Shown here: one piece after another, positions 9,196 through 17,504 of the stretch | Position numbering within the stretch: position 1 is the stretch's first letter | Layout of the letters: each line of letters starts with the position of its first letter | Origin: Ga0077536 sp943370145 | GTDB lineage: Bacteria > Pseudomonadota > Gammaproteobacteria > Ga0077536 | Assembly: GCA_943370145.1 (NCBI GenBank) | Contig: CALRPY020000022.1 | Span: 1-63,215 of the forward strand | Reading direction: 5' to 3' | DNA length: 63,215 nucleotides | Made by a program: the position numbers and the translations under genes | Notes under the pieces: model-generated | Seen by the model: the letters and a program-made list of their open reading frames with translations, nothing else | What the model was told of the DNA's origin: nothing | The model's database searches: none

Positions 9196-9862
9196 GCTCG
9201 ATACGCCCCGCGTGCAGCCTGATGCGCCGGTCGCAGCGGCGGGCGAGACGCTCGTCGTGGGTCACGAGCACCAGCGTGGTGGCGGCTTCGCGGTTGAGGC
9301 GGAACATCAGGTCGATGACCTGTTCCGCCGTGCGCTCGTCGAGGTTGCCGGTGGGCTCGTCCGCCAGCAGCAGCGCCGGCCGCATGCAGTAGGCCCGCGC
9401 CAGTGCGACACGCTGCTGTTCGCCGCCGGAAAGCTGGCGCGGGTAGTGGTGCAGCCGCGCGGCTAGGCCCACTTCCGCCAGCGTCGTCCGGGCGCGCTCG
9501 CGCGCGTCGTCGGCGCCGACGAGCTCCAGCGGCAGCATCACGTTCTCGAGCGCGGTGAAGGAGGGCAGCAGGTGGAACTGCTGGAATACGAAGCCGACGT
9601 GCTCACGTCGCACGCGCGCCCGGCCGTCCTCGTCGAGCGAGCCCAGGTCATGGCCGGCGAGCACGCAGCGGCCAGCGCTTGGTGTCTCGAGGCCCGCGAG
9701 CAGGGCCAGCAGTGTCGACTTGCCCGAGCCCGAGGCGCCGACGATGGCAACCGATTCCGAGCGGCAGACCGTGAAATTGATATCATCCAGCACCGTCAGT
9801 GAACCGACAGGACTGTCAAATTCCATGGTCAGGCGTTCAACAGTGAGTATGGCGTCGCGCAT
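9188..9862 (-). CDS. ybbA: YbbA-like ABC transporter ATP-binding protein
   Basis: The ATPase of the YbbA-YbbP pair, 224 residues from the start used here. Walker A is GASGSGKST, the Q-loop is VFQQFHLLP, the signature is LSGGEQQRVALARA, Walker B is LLLADEPTGNLD and the switch histidine is in VTHDE. It belongs to the MacB/LolD ATPase type. An ATG 33 bases further upstream (9895) is in frame, but ATG 9862 is preferred because homologues begin close to the ILTVERL segment. Either choice makes its 5' end overlap the 5' end of the divergent tesA gene, by at least 14 bp. Translation of ybbP is probably coupled through the 8-bp overlap. Confidence 0.92.
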   Translation of the reverse strand: MRDAILTVERLTMEFDSPVGSLTVLDDINFTVCRSESVAIVGASGSGKSTLLALLAGLETPSAGRCVLAGHDLGSLDEDGRARVRREHVGFVFQQFHLLPSFTALENVMLPLELVGADDARERARTTLAEVGLAARLHHYPRQLSGGEQQRVALARAYCMRPALLLADEPTGNLDERTAEQVIDLMFRLNREAATTLVLVTHDERLARRCDRRIRLHAGRIEHA

Positions 9863-10490
9863 CGTTCCGCTGGTGGCTGGGTTGCTGTGGTGCATGTGGA
9901 GTACGGCCGCCGCTCCTGTTCCGGTTCTGCTGGTGCTGGGCGACAGCCTGAGCGCCGGTTATGGACTGAAGCAGGGTGAGGCCTGGCCCGATCTCCTGCG
10001 GCGCAAGCTCGAGAGCGTGGGGCATCCCTGGCACGTGGTCAACGCGAGCATCAGTGGCGAAACCACGCGCGGGGGGCTGGCGCGCCTGCCCGCGCTGCTC
10101 GATGAGCACCGGCCCAGCGTGGTGGTCATCGAACTTGGTGCGAACGATGGCCTCCGCGGGCTGTCGCTGGACGAATTCGCGGGCAACATGCACGAGCTGG
10201 TCGAAGCCGTCATCGCGGCCGGCGCAGCCCCGGTCGTCGTGCCGATGCAGGTGCCGCCGAATTACGGCCGGGCCTATGCGACCGGCTTCGCCGACGTGTA
10301 CGCCGGGCTGCCACAGCGGTTTCCTCCTGTATCATTGACCCCGTTCTTCCTCGAGGACGTGGTGCTGGACCCGGCCCTGATGCAGGCGGACGGCCTGCAT
10401 CCAACGGCCGCCGCCCAGCCCAGGATGCTGGAATCCGTGTGGCCCGTCATCGAATCCAAACTCCGCGCAGCCGGTGAGTCGCAGCAATGA
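9849..10490 (+). CDS. tesA: Arylesterase / acyl-CoA thioesterase I, GDSL family
   Basis: A periplasmic SGNH hydrolase of 213 residues related to TesA, which cleaves acyl-CoA, lysophospholipids and esters. The N-terminus MASRIVPLVAGLLWCMWSTA is a signal peptide. Block I is LGDSLSAGYG with the nucleophile serine, block II glycine is in ASISGETT, block III is ELGANDGLRG, and the catalytic D and H are in ADGLHPTAAAQ. Another in-frame ATG lies 24 bases upstream at 9825; the inner one gives the cleaner signal peptide. It is divergent from ybbAP, the same arrangement as in E. coli, and its last four bases overlap the start of the nudix gene (ATGA). Confidence 0.93.
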   Translation: MASRIVPLVAGLLWCMWSTAAAPVPVLLVLGDSLSAGYGLKQGEAWPDLLRRKLESVGHPWHVVNASISGETTRGGLARLPALLDEHRPSVVVIELGANDGLRGLSLDEFAGNMHELVEAVIAAGAAPVVVPMQVPPNYGRAYATGFADVYAGLPQRFPPVSLTPFFLEDVVLDPALMQADGLHPTAAAQPRMLESVWPVIESKLRAAGESQQ

Positions 10491-11068
10491 AGTTCTGTAG
10501 CCAATGTGGCGCCCAGTCCATCGTCTGGCAGGTTCCCGACGGGGACAATCGCCCGCGCCACGTGTGTGTCGAATGCAACGAGATCTACTACCAGAATCCC
10601 AAGATCGTCGTCGGCAGCATCCCCGAGTGGGACGACCGCATCCTGCTGTGCCGGCGGGCCATCGAGCCACGGCACGGATACTGGACGCTGCCAGCCGGTT
10701 TCATGGAAAACGGCGAGACCACGCCGGAGGCCGCCGAGCGCGAGACGCTTGAGGAGGCCAACGCGCGGGTCGAAATCCTGCATCTCTACACGGTGCTCAA
10801 CATTCCGCACACCAACCAGGTGTACATGATGTTCCGCTCCCGCCTGCTCGATCTGGATTTCAGCCCGGGCACTGAAAGCCTAGACGTGGCGCTGTTCCGC
10901 GAGGAGGACATCCCGTGGGGCGAGCTCGCGTTTCCAACGATCGAGCACACCCTGCGCCTGTTTTTCGAGGACCGTCGACGCGCCGAATTCGGCGTGCACC
11001 TCGGGGACATCAGCCCGAACTGGCACGACAAGCGCTTCGTGCGCCGACGCGGGCGCGAGGACGGCTGA
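10487..11068 (+). CDS. NUDIX hydrolase with N-terminal zinc ribbon
   Basis: A 193-residue protein hydrolysing some nucleoside diphosphate linked to another moiety. It begins MKFCSQCGA and continues to VCVECNEIYYQNP, a CxxC-CxxC zinc ribbon as in NudC-like NADH pyrophosphatases. The Nudix box runs over GFMENGETTPEAAERETLEE, matching GX5EX7RE..EE. Two positions differ from the consensus: threonine where U is expected after RE, and asparagine where the terminal glycine is expected. It starts inside the tesA stop (ATGA), so the two are translationally coupled. The substrate is unknown; NADH or related dinucleotides are plausible from the ribbon plus Nudix architecture. Confidence 0.9.
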   Translation: MKFCSQCGAQSIVWQVPDGDNRPRHVCVECNEIYYQNPKIVVGSIPEWDDRILLCRRAIEPRHGYWTLPAGFMENGETTPEAAERETLEEANARVEILHLYTVLNIPHTNQVYMMFRSRLLDLDFSPGTESLDVALFREEDIPWGELAFPTIEHTLRLFFEDRRRAEFGVHLGDISPNWHDKRFVRRRGREDG

Positions 11069-11139
11069 GCGGGGCCGGCAGTGCCTGAATCCCGATGAAG
11101 TACCATCAGCCGCGACACCAGCGGTAGCGGAGGGCGAAC

Positions 11140-11484
11140 ATGAGCGACAAGACACTGTTCGGCCGGATCATCGATCGCGAGATCCCGGCCGACATCATTT
11201 ACGAGGACGATTACTGCGTGGCCTTCCGGGACATCAACCCCCAGGCGCCGTTTCACGCGCTGGTGGTCCCGCGCAAACCGCTGGCGAAGGTCGCCGACGC
11301 GGCGGCGGACGATGCGGAACTGCTGGGGCACCTGTGTCTTGCGGCATCCAGGATTGCGCGGGAGCACGGCCACGGGGAGGCGTTCAGGATGGTGGTGAAC
11401 AATGGCGCCGGCGCAGGCCAGACCGTCTTTCACCTGCACGTTCACGTGCTGGCGGGGCGCGCTTTCAGCTGGCCCCCGGGTTGA
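11140..11484 (+). CDS. HIT family histidine triad nucleotide-binding protein
   Basis: A 114-residue Hint/PKCI-like protein. The opening FGRIIDREIPADIIYEDD is typical of bacterial HinT, and the histidine triad is HLHVHVL (His98, His100, His102). The family hydrolyses phosphoramidates such as adenosine-5'-monophosphoramidate, with His100 or its equivalent as nucleophile. It follows the nudix gene by 71 bp in the same direction and is convergent with rho. A GC-rich hairpin at 11492-11509 lies between the two. The length is usual for the family. Confidence 0.94.
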   Translation: MSDKTLFGRIIDREIPADIIYEDDYCVAFRDINPQAPFHALVVPRKPLAKVADAAADDAELLGHLCLAASRIAREHGHGEAFRMVVNNGAGAGQTVFHLHVHVLAGRAFSWPPG

Positions 11485-11491
11485 GCAGGGC

Positions 11492-11509
11492 GCGGCCCCG
11501 GTGGGCCGC
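11492..11509. terminator. GC-rich hairpin between convergent HIT gene and rho
   Basis: A 7-bp perfect stem (GCGGCCC/GGGCCGC) with a CGGT loop lies between two convergent stops. There is no T-run on either side, so it is not a classical intrinsic terminator. It could protect 3' ends or stall polymerase for Rho. Confidence 0.4.
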
Positions 11510-11544
11510 CAGCTCGAATGCGCGTCGCTGTCGCGACGCGGCCC

Positions 11545-12801
11545 TCAGCGCTTCATCGAATCGAAGAAATCGCTGTTGTTCTTCGTCGCCTTGAGGCGCT
11601 CCAGCAGGAACTCCATCGCCGCGAGCTCCTCCATCGGGTGCAGCAGCTTGCGCAGGATCCACATTTTCTGCAGTTCGTCGGGATGCGTCAGCAGCTCTTC
11701 GCGGCGCGTGCCGGAACGATTGATGTTGACGGCCGGGAAGATGCGTTTCTCCGCGATCTTGCGATCGAGGTGCAGTTCCATGTTGCCGGTGCCCTTGAAC
11801 TCTTCGTAGATGACGTCGTCCATGCGCGAGCCGGTGTCGATCAGCGCGGTCGCGATGATGGTGAGGCTGCCGCCTTCCTCGATATTGCGTGCGGCGCCAA
11901 AGAAGCGTTTCGGACGCTGCAGCGCATTGGCGTCGACGCCGCCCGTCAGCACCTTGCCGGAGGCCGGCACGACGGTGTTGTAGGCACGCGCGAGGCGGGT
12001 GATGGAGTCGAGCAGGATGACGACATCCCGCTTGTGTTCGACGAGGCGCTTCGCCTTGTCGATCACCATTTCAGCGACCTGCACGTGACGGCTCGCCGGC
12101 TCGTCGAAGGTGCTGGAAATGACCTCTCCGCGCACCGAGCGCTGCATTTCCGTGACTTCCTCCGGGCGCTCGTCGATCAGCAGCACGATCAGGTAGCACT
12201 CGGGGTGATTGATCGCGATGGAGTGCGCGATGCTCTGCAGGAGCATCGTCTTGCCGGCCTTGGGCGGCGAGATGATCAGACCGCGCTGCCCCTTGCCGAT
12301 AGGCGCGACGAGATCCACGACGCGCGGCGGGAGGTCTTCCGTGCTGCCGTTACCGAGTTCGAGGTTCAGGCGCTTCTGCGCGAACAGCGGCGTGAGGTTT
12401 TCGAACAGCACCTTGTTCTTGGCGTTCTCGGGCGGTTCGAAATTGATTTCGCTGACCTTCAGCAGCGCGAAGTAGCGTTCCCCATCCTTCGGCGGGCGAA
12501 TCTTGCCGGAGATGGTGTCGCCGGTCCGCAGGTTGAAGCGGCGGATCTGGCTGGGTGAAACGTAGATGTCGTCAGGCCCGGCGAGGTAGGAACAGTCATT
12601 GGAGCGCAGAAACCCGAAACCGTCCTGCAGAATCTCCAATACCCCGTCGCCGGAGATGTCTTCGCCCTTCTTGGCCTGAGCTTTGAGGATTCCGAAGATG
12701 ACGTCCTGCTTGCGGGACCGGGCGACGCCTTCGAGGCCCAGTTCGTCGGCAATCGCGATCAGCTCCGAGGCTGGCTTCTGCTTCAGTTCAGTCAGGTTCA
12801 T
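11545..12801 (-). CDS. rho: Transcription termination factor Rho
   Basis: Hexameric RNA-dependent helicase that ends transcription at rut sites. The 418-residue product begins MNLTELKQKPASELI and has the N-terminal RNA-binding OB fold (GVLEILQDGFGFLRS, DIYVSPSQIRRF). Next come Walker A SPPKAGKTML near residue 180, the catalytic glutamate region LLIDERPEEV, and the Q-loop/R-loop part (VLTGGVDANAL). The length is essentially that of E. coli Rho. It follows trxA on the same strand, as in E. coli, with a 223-bp leader between them that holds a short ORF (12896-12961). The long leader is consistent with the autoregulation known for rho, though the mechanism here is inference. Confidence 0.97.
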   Translation of the reverse strand: MNLTELKQKPASELIAIADELGLEGVARSRKQDVIFGILKAQAKKGEDISGDGVLEILQDGFGFLRSNDCSYLAGPDDIYVSPSQIRRFNLRTGDTISGKIRPPKDGERYFALLKVSEINFEPPENAKNKVLFENLTPLFAQKRLNLELGNGSTEDLPPRVVDLVAPIGKGQRGLIISPPKAGKTMLLQSIAHSIAINHPECYLIVLLIDERPEEVTEMQRSVRGEVISSTFDEPASRHVQVAEMVIDKAKRLVEHKRDVVILLDSITRLARAYNTVVPASGKVLTGGVDANALQRPKRFFGAARNIEEGGSLTIIATALIDTGSRMDDVIYEEFKGTGNMELHLDRKIAEKRIFPAVNINRSGTRREELLTHPDELQKMWILRKLLHPMEELAAMEFLLERLKATKNNSDFFDSMKR

Positions 12802-12895
12802 TGCAATTTACGAATCACGGATAAGGGTTGGATGGCGCGCGATATCGCGAACGCGACTCGGCGTGAAGAGGTTCTTAAGGGTGTAAGCGAAGAGC

Positions 12896-12961
12896 CTAGA
12901 ACGGCTGTTCAGATGCTTGTGCGAAGAAAAATAGCACGCGCCTCTGGTGTCGTCTAGGCAT
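12896..12961 (-). CDS. Possible leader peptide upstream of rho (21 codons)
   Basis: The trxA-rho spacer contains a short frame, ATG to TAG, encoding MPRRHQRRVLFFFAQASEQPF. A GGGGG stretch lies about six bases before the ATG and could serve as ribosome site. E. coli has a leader ORF (rhoL) in the same place, but I see no sequence similarity to it. The peptide is basic at the N-terminus with three phenylalanines in the middle. Chance ORFs of this length are common, so this rests on position and ribosome site alone. Confidence 0.25.
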   Translation of the reverse strand: MPRRHQRRVLFFFAQASEQPF

Positions 12962-13024
12962 TGCCAGCCCCCGTCCGGCGCTCGGCGGGGGTGGTGGGTG
13001 GTCGCGCGACCTGCGGTGCCGCGC

Positions 13025-13354
13025 CTAGACGTTGCTGTCGATGAAGGCCGTCAGCTGGGACTTGGTCAGGGCGCCGACGTGCGTGGCGACGACATTGCCA
13101 TCCTTGAAGAGCATCAAGGTGGGGACGCCCCTGATGCCGTACTTCATCGAGGTCGCCTGGTTGACGTCCACATCGAGCTTGGCGACCGTCAATTTGTCGT
13201 GATATTCGCCGGAAACCTCGTCTAGAATGGGCGCGATCATGCGGCACGGCCCGCACCATTCAGCCCAGTAATCGACCAGCACGGGCTTTTCGGACTTCAG
13301 TACGTCCGTCTCGAACGAATTGTCCGTGACGTAGACGATATGCTCGCTGCTCAT
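13025..13354 (-). CDS. trxA: Thioredoxin 1
   Basis: Cytosolic disulfide reductase of 109 residues. The active site is WAEWCGPCRMI with Cys34 and Cys37, and the cis-proline loop is GIRGVPTLMLF. It opens with SSEHIVYVTDNSF, close to E. coli TrxA. A longer in-frame reading upstream adds low-complexity sequence not seen in thioredoxins, so the start at 13354 is preferred. Its ATG shares the CATG at 13352-13355 with an ATG on the opposite strand. A GC-rich inverted repeat (CCCCCG/CGGGGG) follows within the first 70 bp after the stop, and rho comes next in the same direction. Confidence 0.97.
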   Translation of the reverse strand: MSSEHIVYVTDNSFETDVLKSEKPVLVDYWAEWCGPCRMIAPILDEVSGEYHDKLTVAKLDVDVNQATSMKYGIRGVPTLMLFKDGNVVATHVGALTKSQLTAFIDSNV

Positions 13355-13637
13355 GAATTCAAGACGCTCCAACGGGGATAAGTTGAAGGATTGTCGACCG
13401 ATTTGCGCGGATAAAGCAAGTGGACGGGGGCCCGTCAACAGGGGGGGGCGAGCGCTCCCGGGCCGCTTCGAGCATGGCCCCGCCAGGGCGCTTGCGGGCG
13501 GTCGCCATGCCCGCTGCGCCGGCATCACGCCGGCCGCCGCGCTGTTCGTCGTGCTGGTCGCGCTTTGCGCCGGTTGCGGCCAGAAGGGCGACCTCTACCT
13601 GCCCGACGAGTCACCGGAGGCGCAGGCCAGGCGCTGA
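13353..13637 (+). CDS. lptM: LptM-like small lipoprotein (start unresolved)
   Basis: The frame ends with a hydrophobic stretch and lipobox, ALFVVLVALCAGC, directly followed by GQKGDLYLPDESPEAQARR. The CGQKGxLYLP sequence after the lipobox cysteine is diagnostic of LptM/YifL lipoproteins, which assist maturation of the LPS translocon protein LptD. The gene directly precedes lysA, its usual neighbour in Pseudomonas. The start is a problem: the only ATG in this frame is at 13353, which would place some 60 low-complexity residues before the signal sequence. The nearby ATG at 13507 is in another frame. A rare start codon, a TTG near 13380 or a local frameshift are possible. Confidence 0.7.
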   Translation: MNSRRSNGDKLKDCRPICADKASGRGPVNRGGRALPGRFEHGPARALAGGRHARCAGITPAAALFVVLVALCAGCGQKGDLYLPDESPEAQARR

Positions 13638-13721
13638 ATCCGGGAACGCGTCCCGGGAGACACCCGACGCCGACCCGATGCACCGCCGCGGTCTGTTGCG
13701 GGCAAATACGGAAATCCATCC

Positions 13722-14972
13722 ATGTTTCAATACCGTGAAGGCAGGCTCTACGCAGAGGACGTTGCGCTCGAAAGCATCGCGCGCGAATTCGGCACGCCCT
13801 GCTACGTCTACTCCCGCAACGACATCGCACGGGCCTGGCAGGCCTACGACCGCGCGTTCGGCGCGCGCGCCCATCGCATCCATTACGCGGTCAAGGCGAA
13901 TGCGAACCTCGCCGTGCTGGATACCCTTGCGCGCCTGGGTTCCGGTTTCGACATCGTGTCCGGCGGCGAACTGGCCCGCGTCCTCGCCGCACGCGGGGAG
14001 CCCCGTGCAGTGGTGTTCTCCGGTGTCGGCAAGAGTGCGGCCGAGATGGAGGCCGCACTCGCGGCGGACATCGGGGTCTTCAACATCGAATCGCTTGCTG
14101 AACTCGAACGCCTGGACGGCGTGGCCGGGCGGTTGGGGCGTCGCGCCCGAATCGCGGTTCGCGTCAATCCCGACGTCGACGCGCAAACTCACCCCTATAT
14201 CTCGACCGGCCTCGACGAGAACAAGTTCGGCATACCGATGGCCGAAGCGCCCGACGTCTATCGGGCGGCGCGAGCCTTGCCGAACATCGAAATCACGGGC
14301 GTCGCGTGTCACATCGGTTCCCAGCTCACCAGCCTCACGCCGTTCGCCGATGCGCTTGATCGCGTGATGGTGCTCGTCGCCCGCCTCGCCGACTCGGGTA
14401 TCGAACTCTCGCACGTGGACGCGGGCGGTGGCCTCGGCATCCGCTACCGGGATGAGCAGCCCCCCTCGGTCGAGGATTATGTCGCGACGCTGTGCCGGGC
14501 CATTCCCTCGCGCTATGAAATCTGCATCGAGCCGGGGCGCTCGCTGGTCGGCGCCGCGGGGGTGCTCCTCACCACCGTCGAATACCTTAAGCGCACGCCG
14601 AAACGCCACTTCGCGATCGTCGATGCCGCGATGAACGACCTGATCCGCCCTGCGCTCTACGAGGCCTGGCACGACGTGCTGCCGCTGGACGAAGACGTGT
14701 CCGACACGCCCGATGGCCGCTACGACCTCGTGGGACCGGTGTGCGAAAGCGCTGATTTTCTCGCCACCGACCGCCCGCTCCGGATTGCTGCGGGGGCACG
14801 GCTGGCGATCATGTGCGCGGGCGCCTATGGGCACGTGATGGCCTCGAACTACAACGCCCGGCCTCGTCCACCCGAGGTGATGGTGGACGGAGAGAGGACC
14901 CATCTGGTCCGGGCCCGGGAGACCATCCCTGCCCTGTATTCGGGCGAGATGCTGCTGCCGGACGGTCATTGA
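13722..14972 (+). CDS. lysA: Diaminopimelate decarboxylase
   Basis: PLP enzyme making L-lysine from meso-diaminopimelate. The 416-residue product has the PLP lysine in HYAVKANANLAVL (Lys58), the glycine-rich phosphate-binding loop VDAGGGLGIRY, the CIEPGRSLVG segment, and the substrate/cofactor motif GPVCESADFLA that supplies the second-subunit cysteine. Its length is usual. It follows the LptM-like gene by 84 bp. Pseudomonas has dapF after lysA; here the next gene is glnA with its own promoter, so the lptM-lysA-dapF cluster is broken at this point. Confidence 0.96.
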   Translation: MFQYREGRLYAEDVALESIAREFGTPCYVYSRNDIARAWQAYDRAFGARAHRIHYAVKANANLAVLDTLARLGSGFDIVSGGELARVLAARGEPRAVVFSGVGKSAAEMEAALAADIGVFNIESLAELERLDGVAGRLGRRARIAVRVNPDVDAQTHPYISTGLDENKFGIPMAEAPDVYRAARALPNIEITGVACHIGSQLTSLTPFADALDRVMVLVARLADSGIELSHVDAGGGLGIRYRDEQPPSVEDYVATLCRAIPSRYEICIEPGRSLVGAAGVLLTTVEYLKRTPKRHFAIVDAAMNDLIRPALYEAWHDVLPLDEDVSDTPDGRYDLVGPVCESADFLATDRPLRIAAGARLAIMCAGAYGHVMASNYNARPRPPEVMVDGERTHLVRARETIPALYSGEMLLPDGH

Positions 14973-14994
14973 CGGTGCGTTCGCCGCCAAAATC

Positions 14995-15009
14995 GCACCT
15001 TATGTGTGC
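14995..15009 (+). promoter_or_regulatory. Candidate NtrC-binding dyad upstream of glnA
   Basis: GCAC, seven bases, GTGC: a perfect half-site pair with the spacing of NtrC enhancer sites (GCAC-N7-GTGC). It lies about 50 bp upstream of the sigma-54 promoter at 15060-15075. The ntrB-ntrC genes sit 2.5 kb downstream, which supports the reading. Confidence 0.7.
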
Positions 15010-15059
15010 AATAATCCAGGGCGACTCGCAGCGCCACCAGCAAATCAAGCCCTTATGTG

Positions 15060-15075
15060 TGGCATGCAAAATGCT
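15060..15075 (+). promoter_or_regulatory. Sigma-54 promoter of glnA
   Basis: TGGCATGCAAAATGCT keeps the invariant GG-N10-GC spacing of -24/-12 elements; the -24 box matches TGGCAY fully and the -12 box reads ATGCT against TTGCW. Transcription would begin near 15086, about 155 bases before the glnA start. Confidence 0.7.
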
Positions 15076-15242
15076 AAAACTTGAGCGTTTAGAGCGCCCG
15101 GTGTGCGCTTCCCAAGAATTTCCAGTTTGAAGCTCACCAAGTGGCGACAGTCGCCGGCGCGCGTTGACCCAGCCCTAGACGCGTGTTGATTGGTGAGCCG
15201 GGGTCGATTTCGCAATAAGCCATGGCCTGGAGGAAAGAGCCC

Positions 15243-16652
<1,410 letters not shown>

Positions 16653-16672
16653 GCTGGCAGGCACGACCAGGC

Positions 16673-16704
16673 GAGGCCCCGCATGTCGGGGCCTCGTTCG
16701 TTTT
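16673..16704 (+). terminator. Intrinsic terminator of glnA
   Basis: A 9-bp perfect stem GAGGCCCCG/CGGGGCCTC with loop CATGT, followed by GTTCGTTTTG. It begins 20 bp after the glnA stop. Confidence 0.85.
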
Positions 16705-16750
16705 GACCCTTCCCTTGTTGGGGGCGCAGCTGCGGACTATGCTCCGGGCC

Positions 16751-17308
16751 ATGAGAGTAATCGCGCTCTTGCTTGCCTGCCTCTGGATGTTTCCGACCGG
16801 TGCGGCAGAGGTGTATCGCTACGTCGATCCCGAGAATGGCGTCGAGTTCTCGGACACGCCGCGCCCCGGCGCCGAACGGATCGTCATTCCCGATGCGCGG
16901 CGCGCGCCCGCCGTGCGACTTTCGCCACCGCCACCTGCGGCAACTGCCGAGGCCGACGTCGCGACCGGCACTGCCGTCGCCTACGAGCAGGTGCGCATCA
17001 CGGACCCGCTCGATCAGGAAACCGTGCGTGACAACTCGGGCAACATGCTCGTCAGCGTTGCACTGAAGCCGGGGCTGCAGGCGCCCTTCGGTCACAAGCT
17101 GCAACTGCTGCTCGACGGTCAGCCGGTTGTAACCGGCACGGCCACCAATTTTTCCCTGACCGGGATCGAACGGGGGACGCATACCCTGCAGGCCATCGTC
17201 ATCGGTGCCGACGATGCGCCCCTCGCGAGTTCACCGACCACTGCTTTCCACCTGCATCGCGCAGCCGTCAAGCGCAAGAAGCCGCCCGTCAAACCCGGCG
17301 CCAAGTAG
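16751..17308 (+). CDS. DUF4124 domain-containing secreted protein
   Basis: A 185-residue exported protein. MRVIALLLACLWMFPTGAAE is a signal peptide, followed by VYRYVDPENGVEFSDTPRPGA, the typical DUF4124 start (short Y-x-W/Y-x-D repeat-like segment). A proline/alanine linker around residues 55-75 precedes a second domain with a beta-sandwich look (residues about 85-170), ending in a lysine-rich tail (KRKKPPVK). An in-frame ATG at 16739 is an alternative start. It lies between glnA and ntrBC; the same position holds DUF4124 genes in other gammaproteobacteria, but no nitrogen-related function is known. Confidence 0.82.
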   Translation: MRVIALLLACLWMFPTGAAEVYRYVDPENGVEFSDTPRPGAERIVIPDARRAPAVRLSPPPPAATAEADVATGTAVAYEQVRITDPLDQETVRDNSGNMLVSVALKPGLQAPFGHKLQLLLDGQPVVTGTATNFSLTGIERGTHTLQAIVIGADDAPLASSPTTAFHLHRAAVKRKKPPVKPGAK

Positions 17309-17342
17309 GCGTCTCCACTCGCTCTCCGTCGCGACCAACGTT

Positions 17343-17357
17343 TGGTCCGGTTCTTGC
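17343..17357 (+). promoter_or_regulatory. Weak sigma-54-like element upstream of ntrB
   Basis: TGGTCCGGTTCTTGC keeps GG-N10-GC spacing and a TTGC -12 box, but the -24 box reads TGGTCC instead of TGGCAC. A palindrome TTGCGTC-N4-GACGCAA overlaps its right end (17354-17371). It is about 150 bp before ntrB. The arrangement would let NtrC control its own operon. Confidence 0.35.
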
Positions 17358-17504
17358 GTCGCTTGACGCAACAGCCTTGTGCTTGGGCGCGACCACCCTC
17401 ATCCCGATCCGAAATGAGGCCAAGTCTTTGTCTCTTGGAGAAAACCGGGGCGAGGTGGGCAGGCCTGCCGCTGGCCTTGGACGTATACTGCACCAAAATA
17501 GAAC

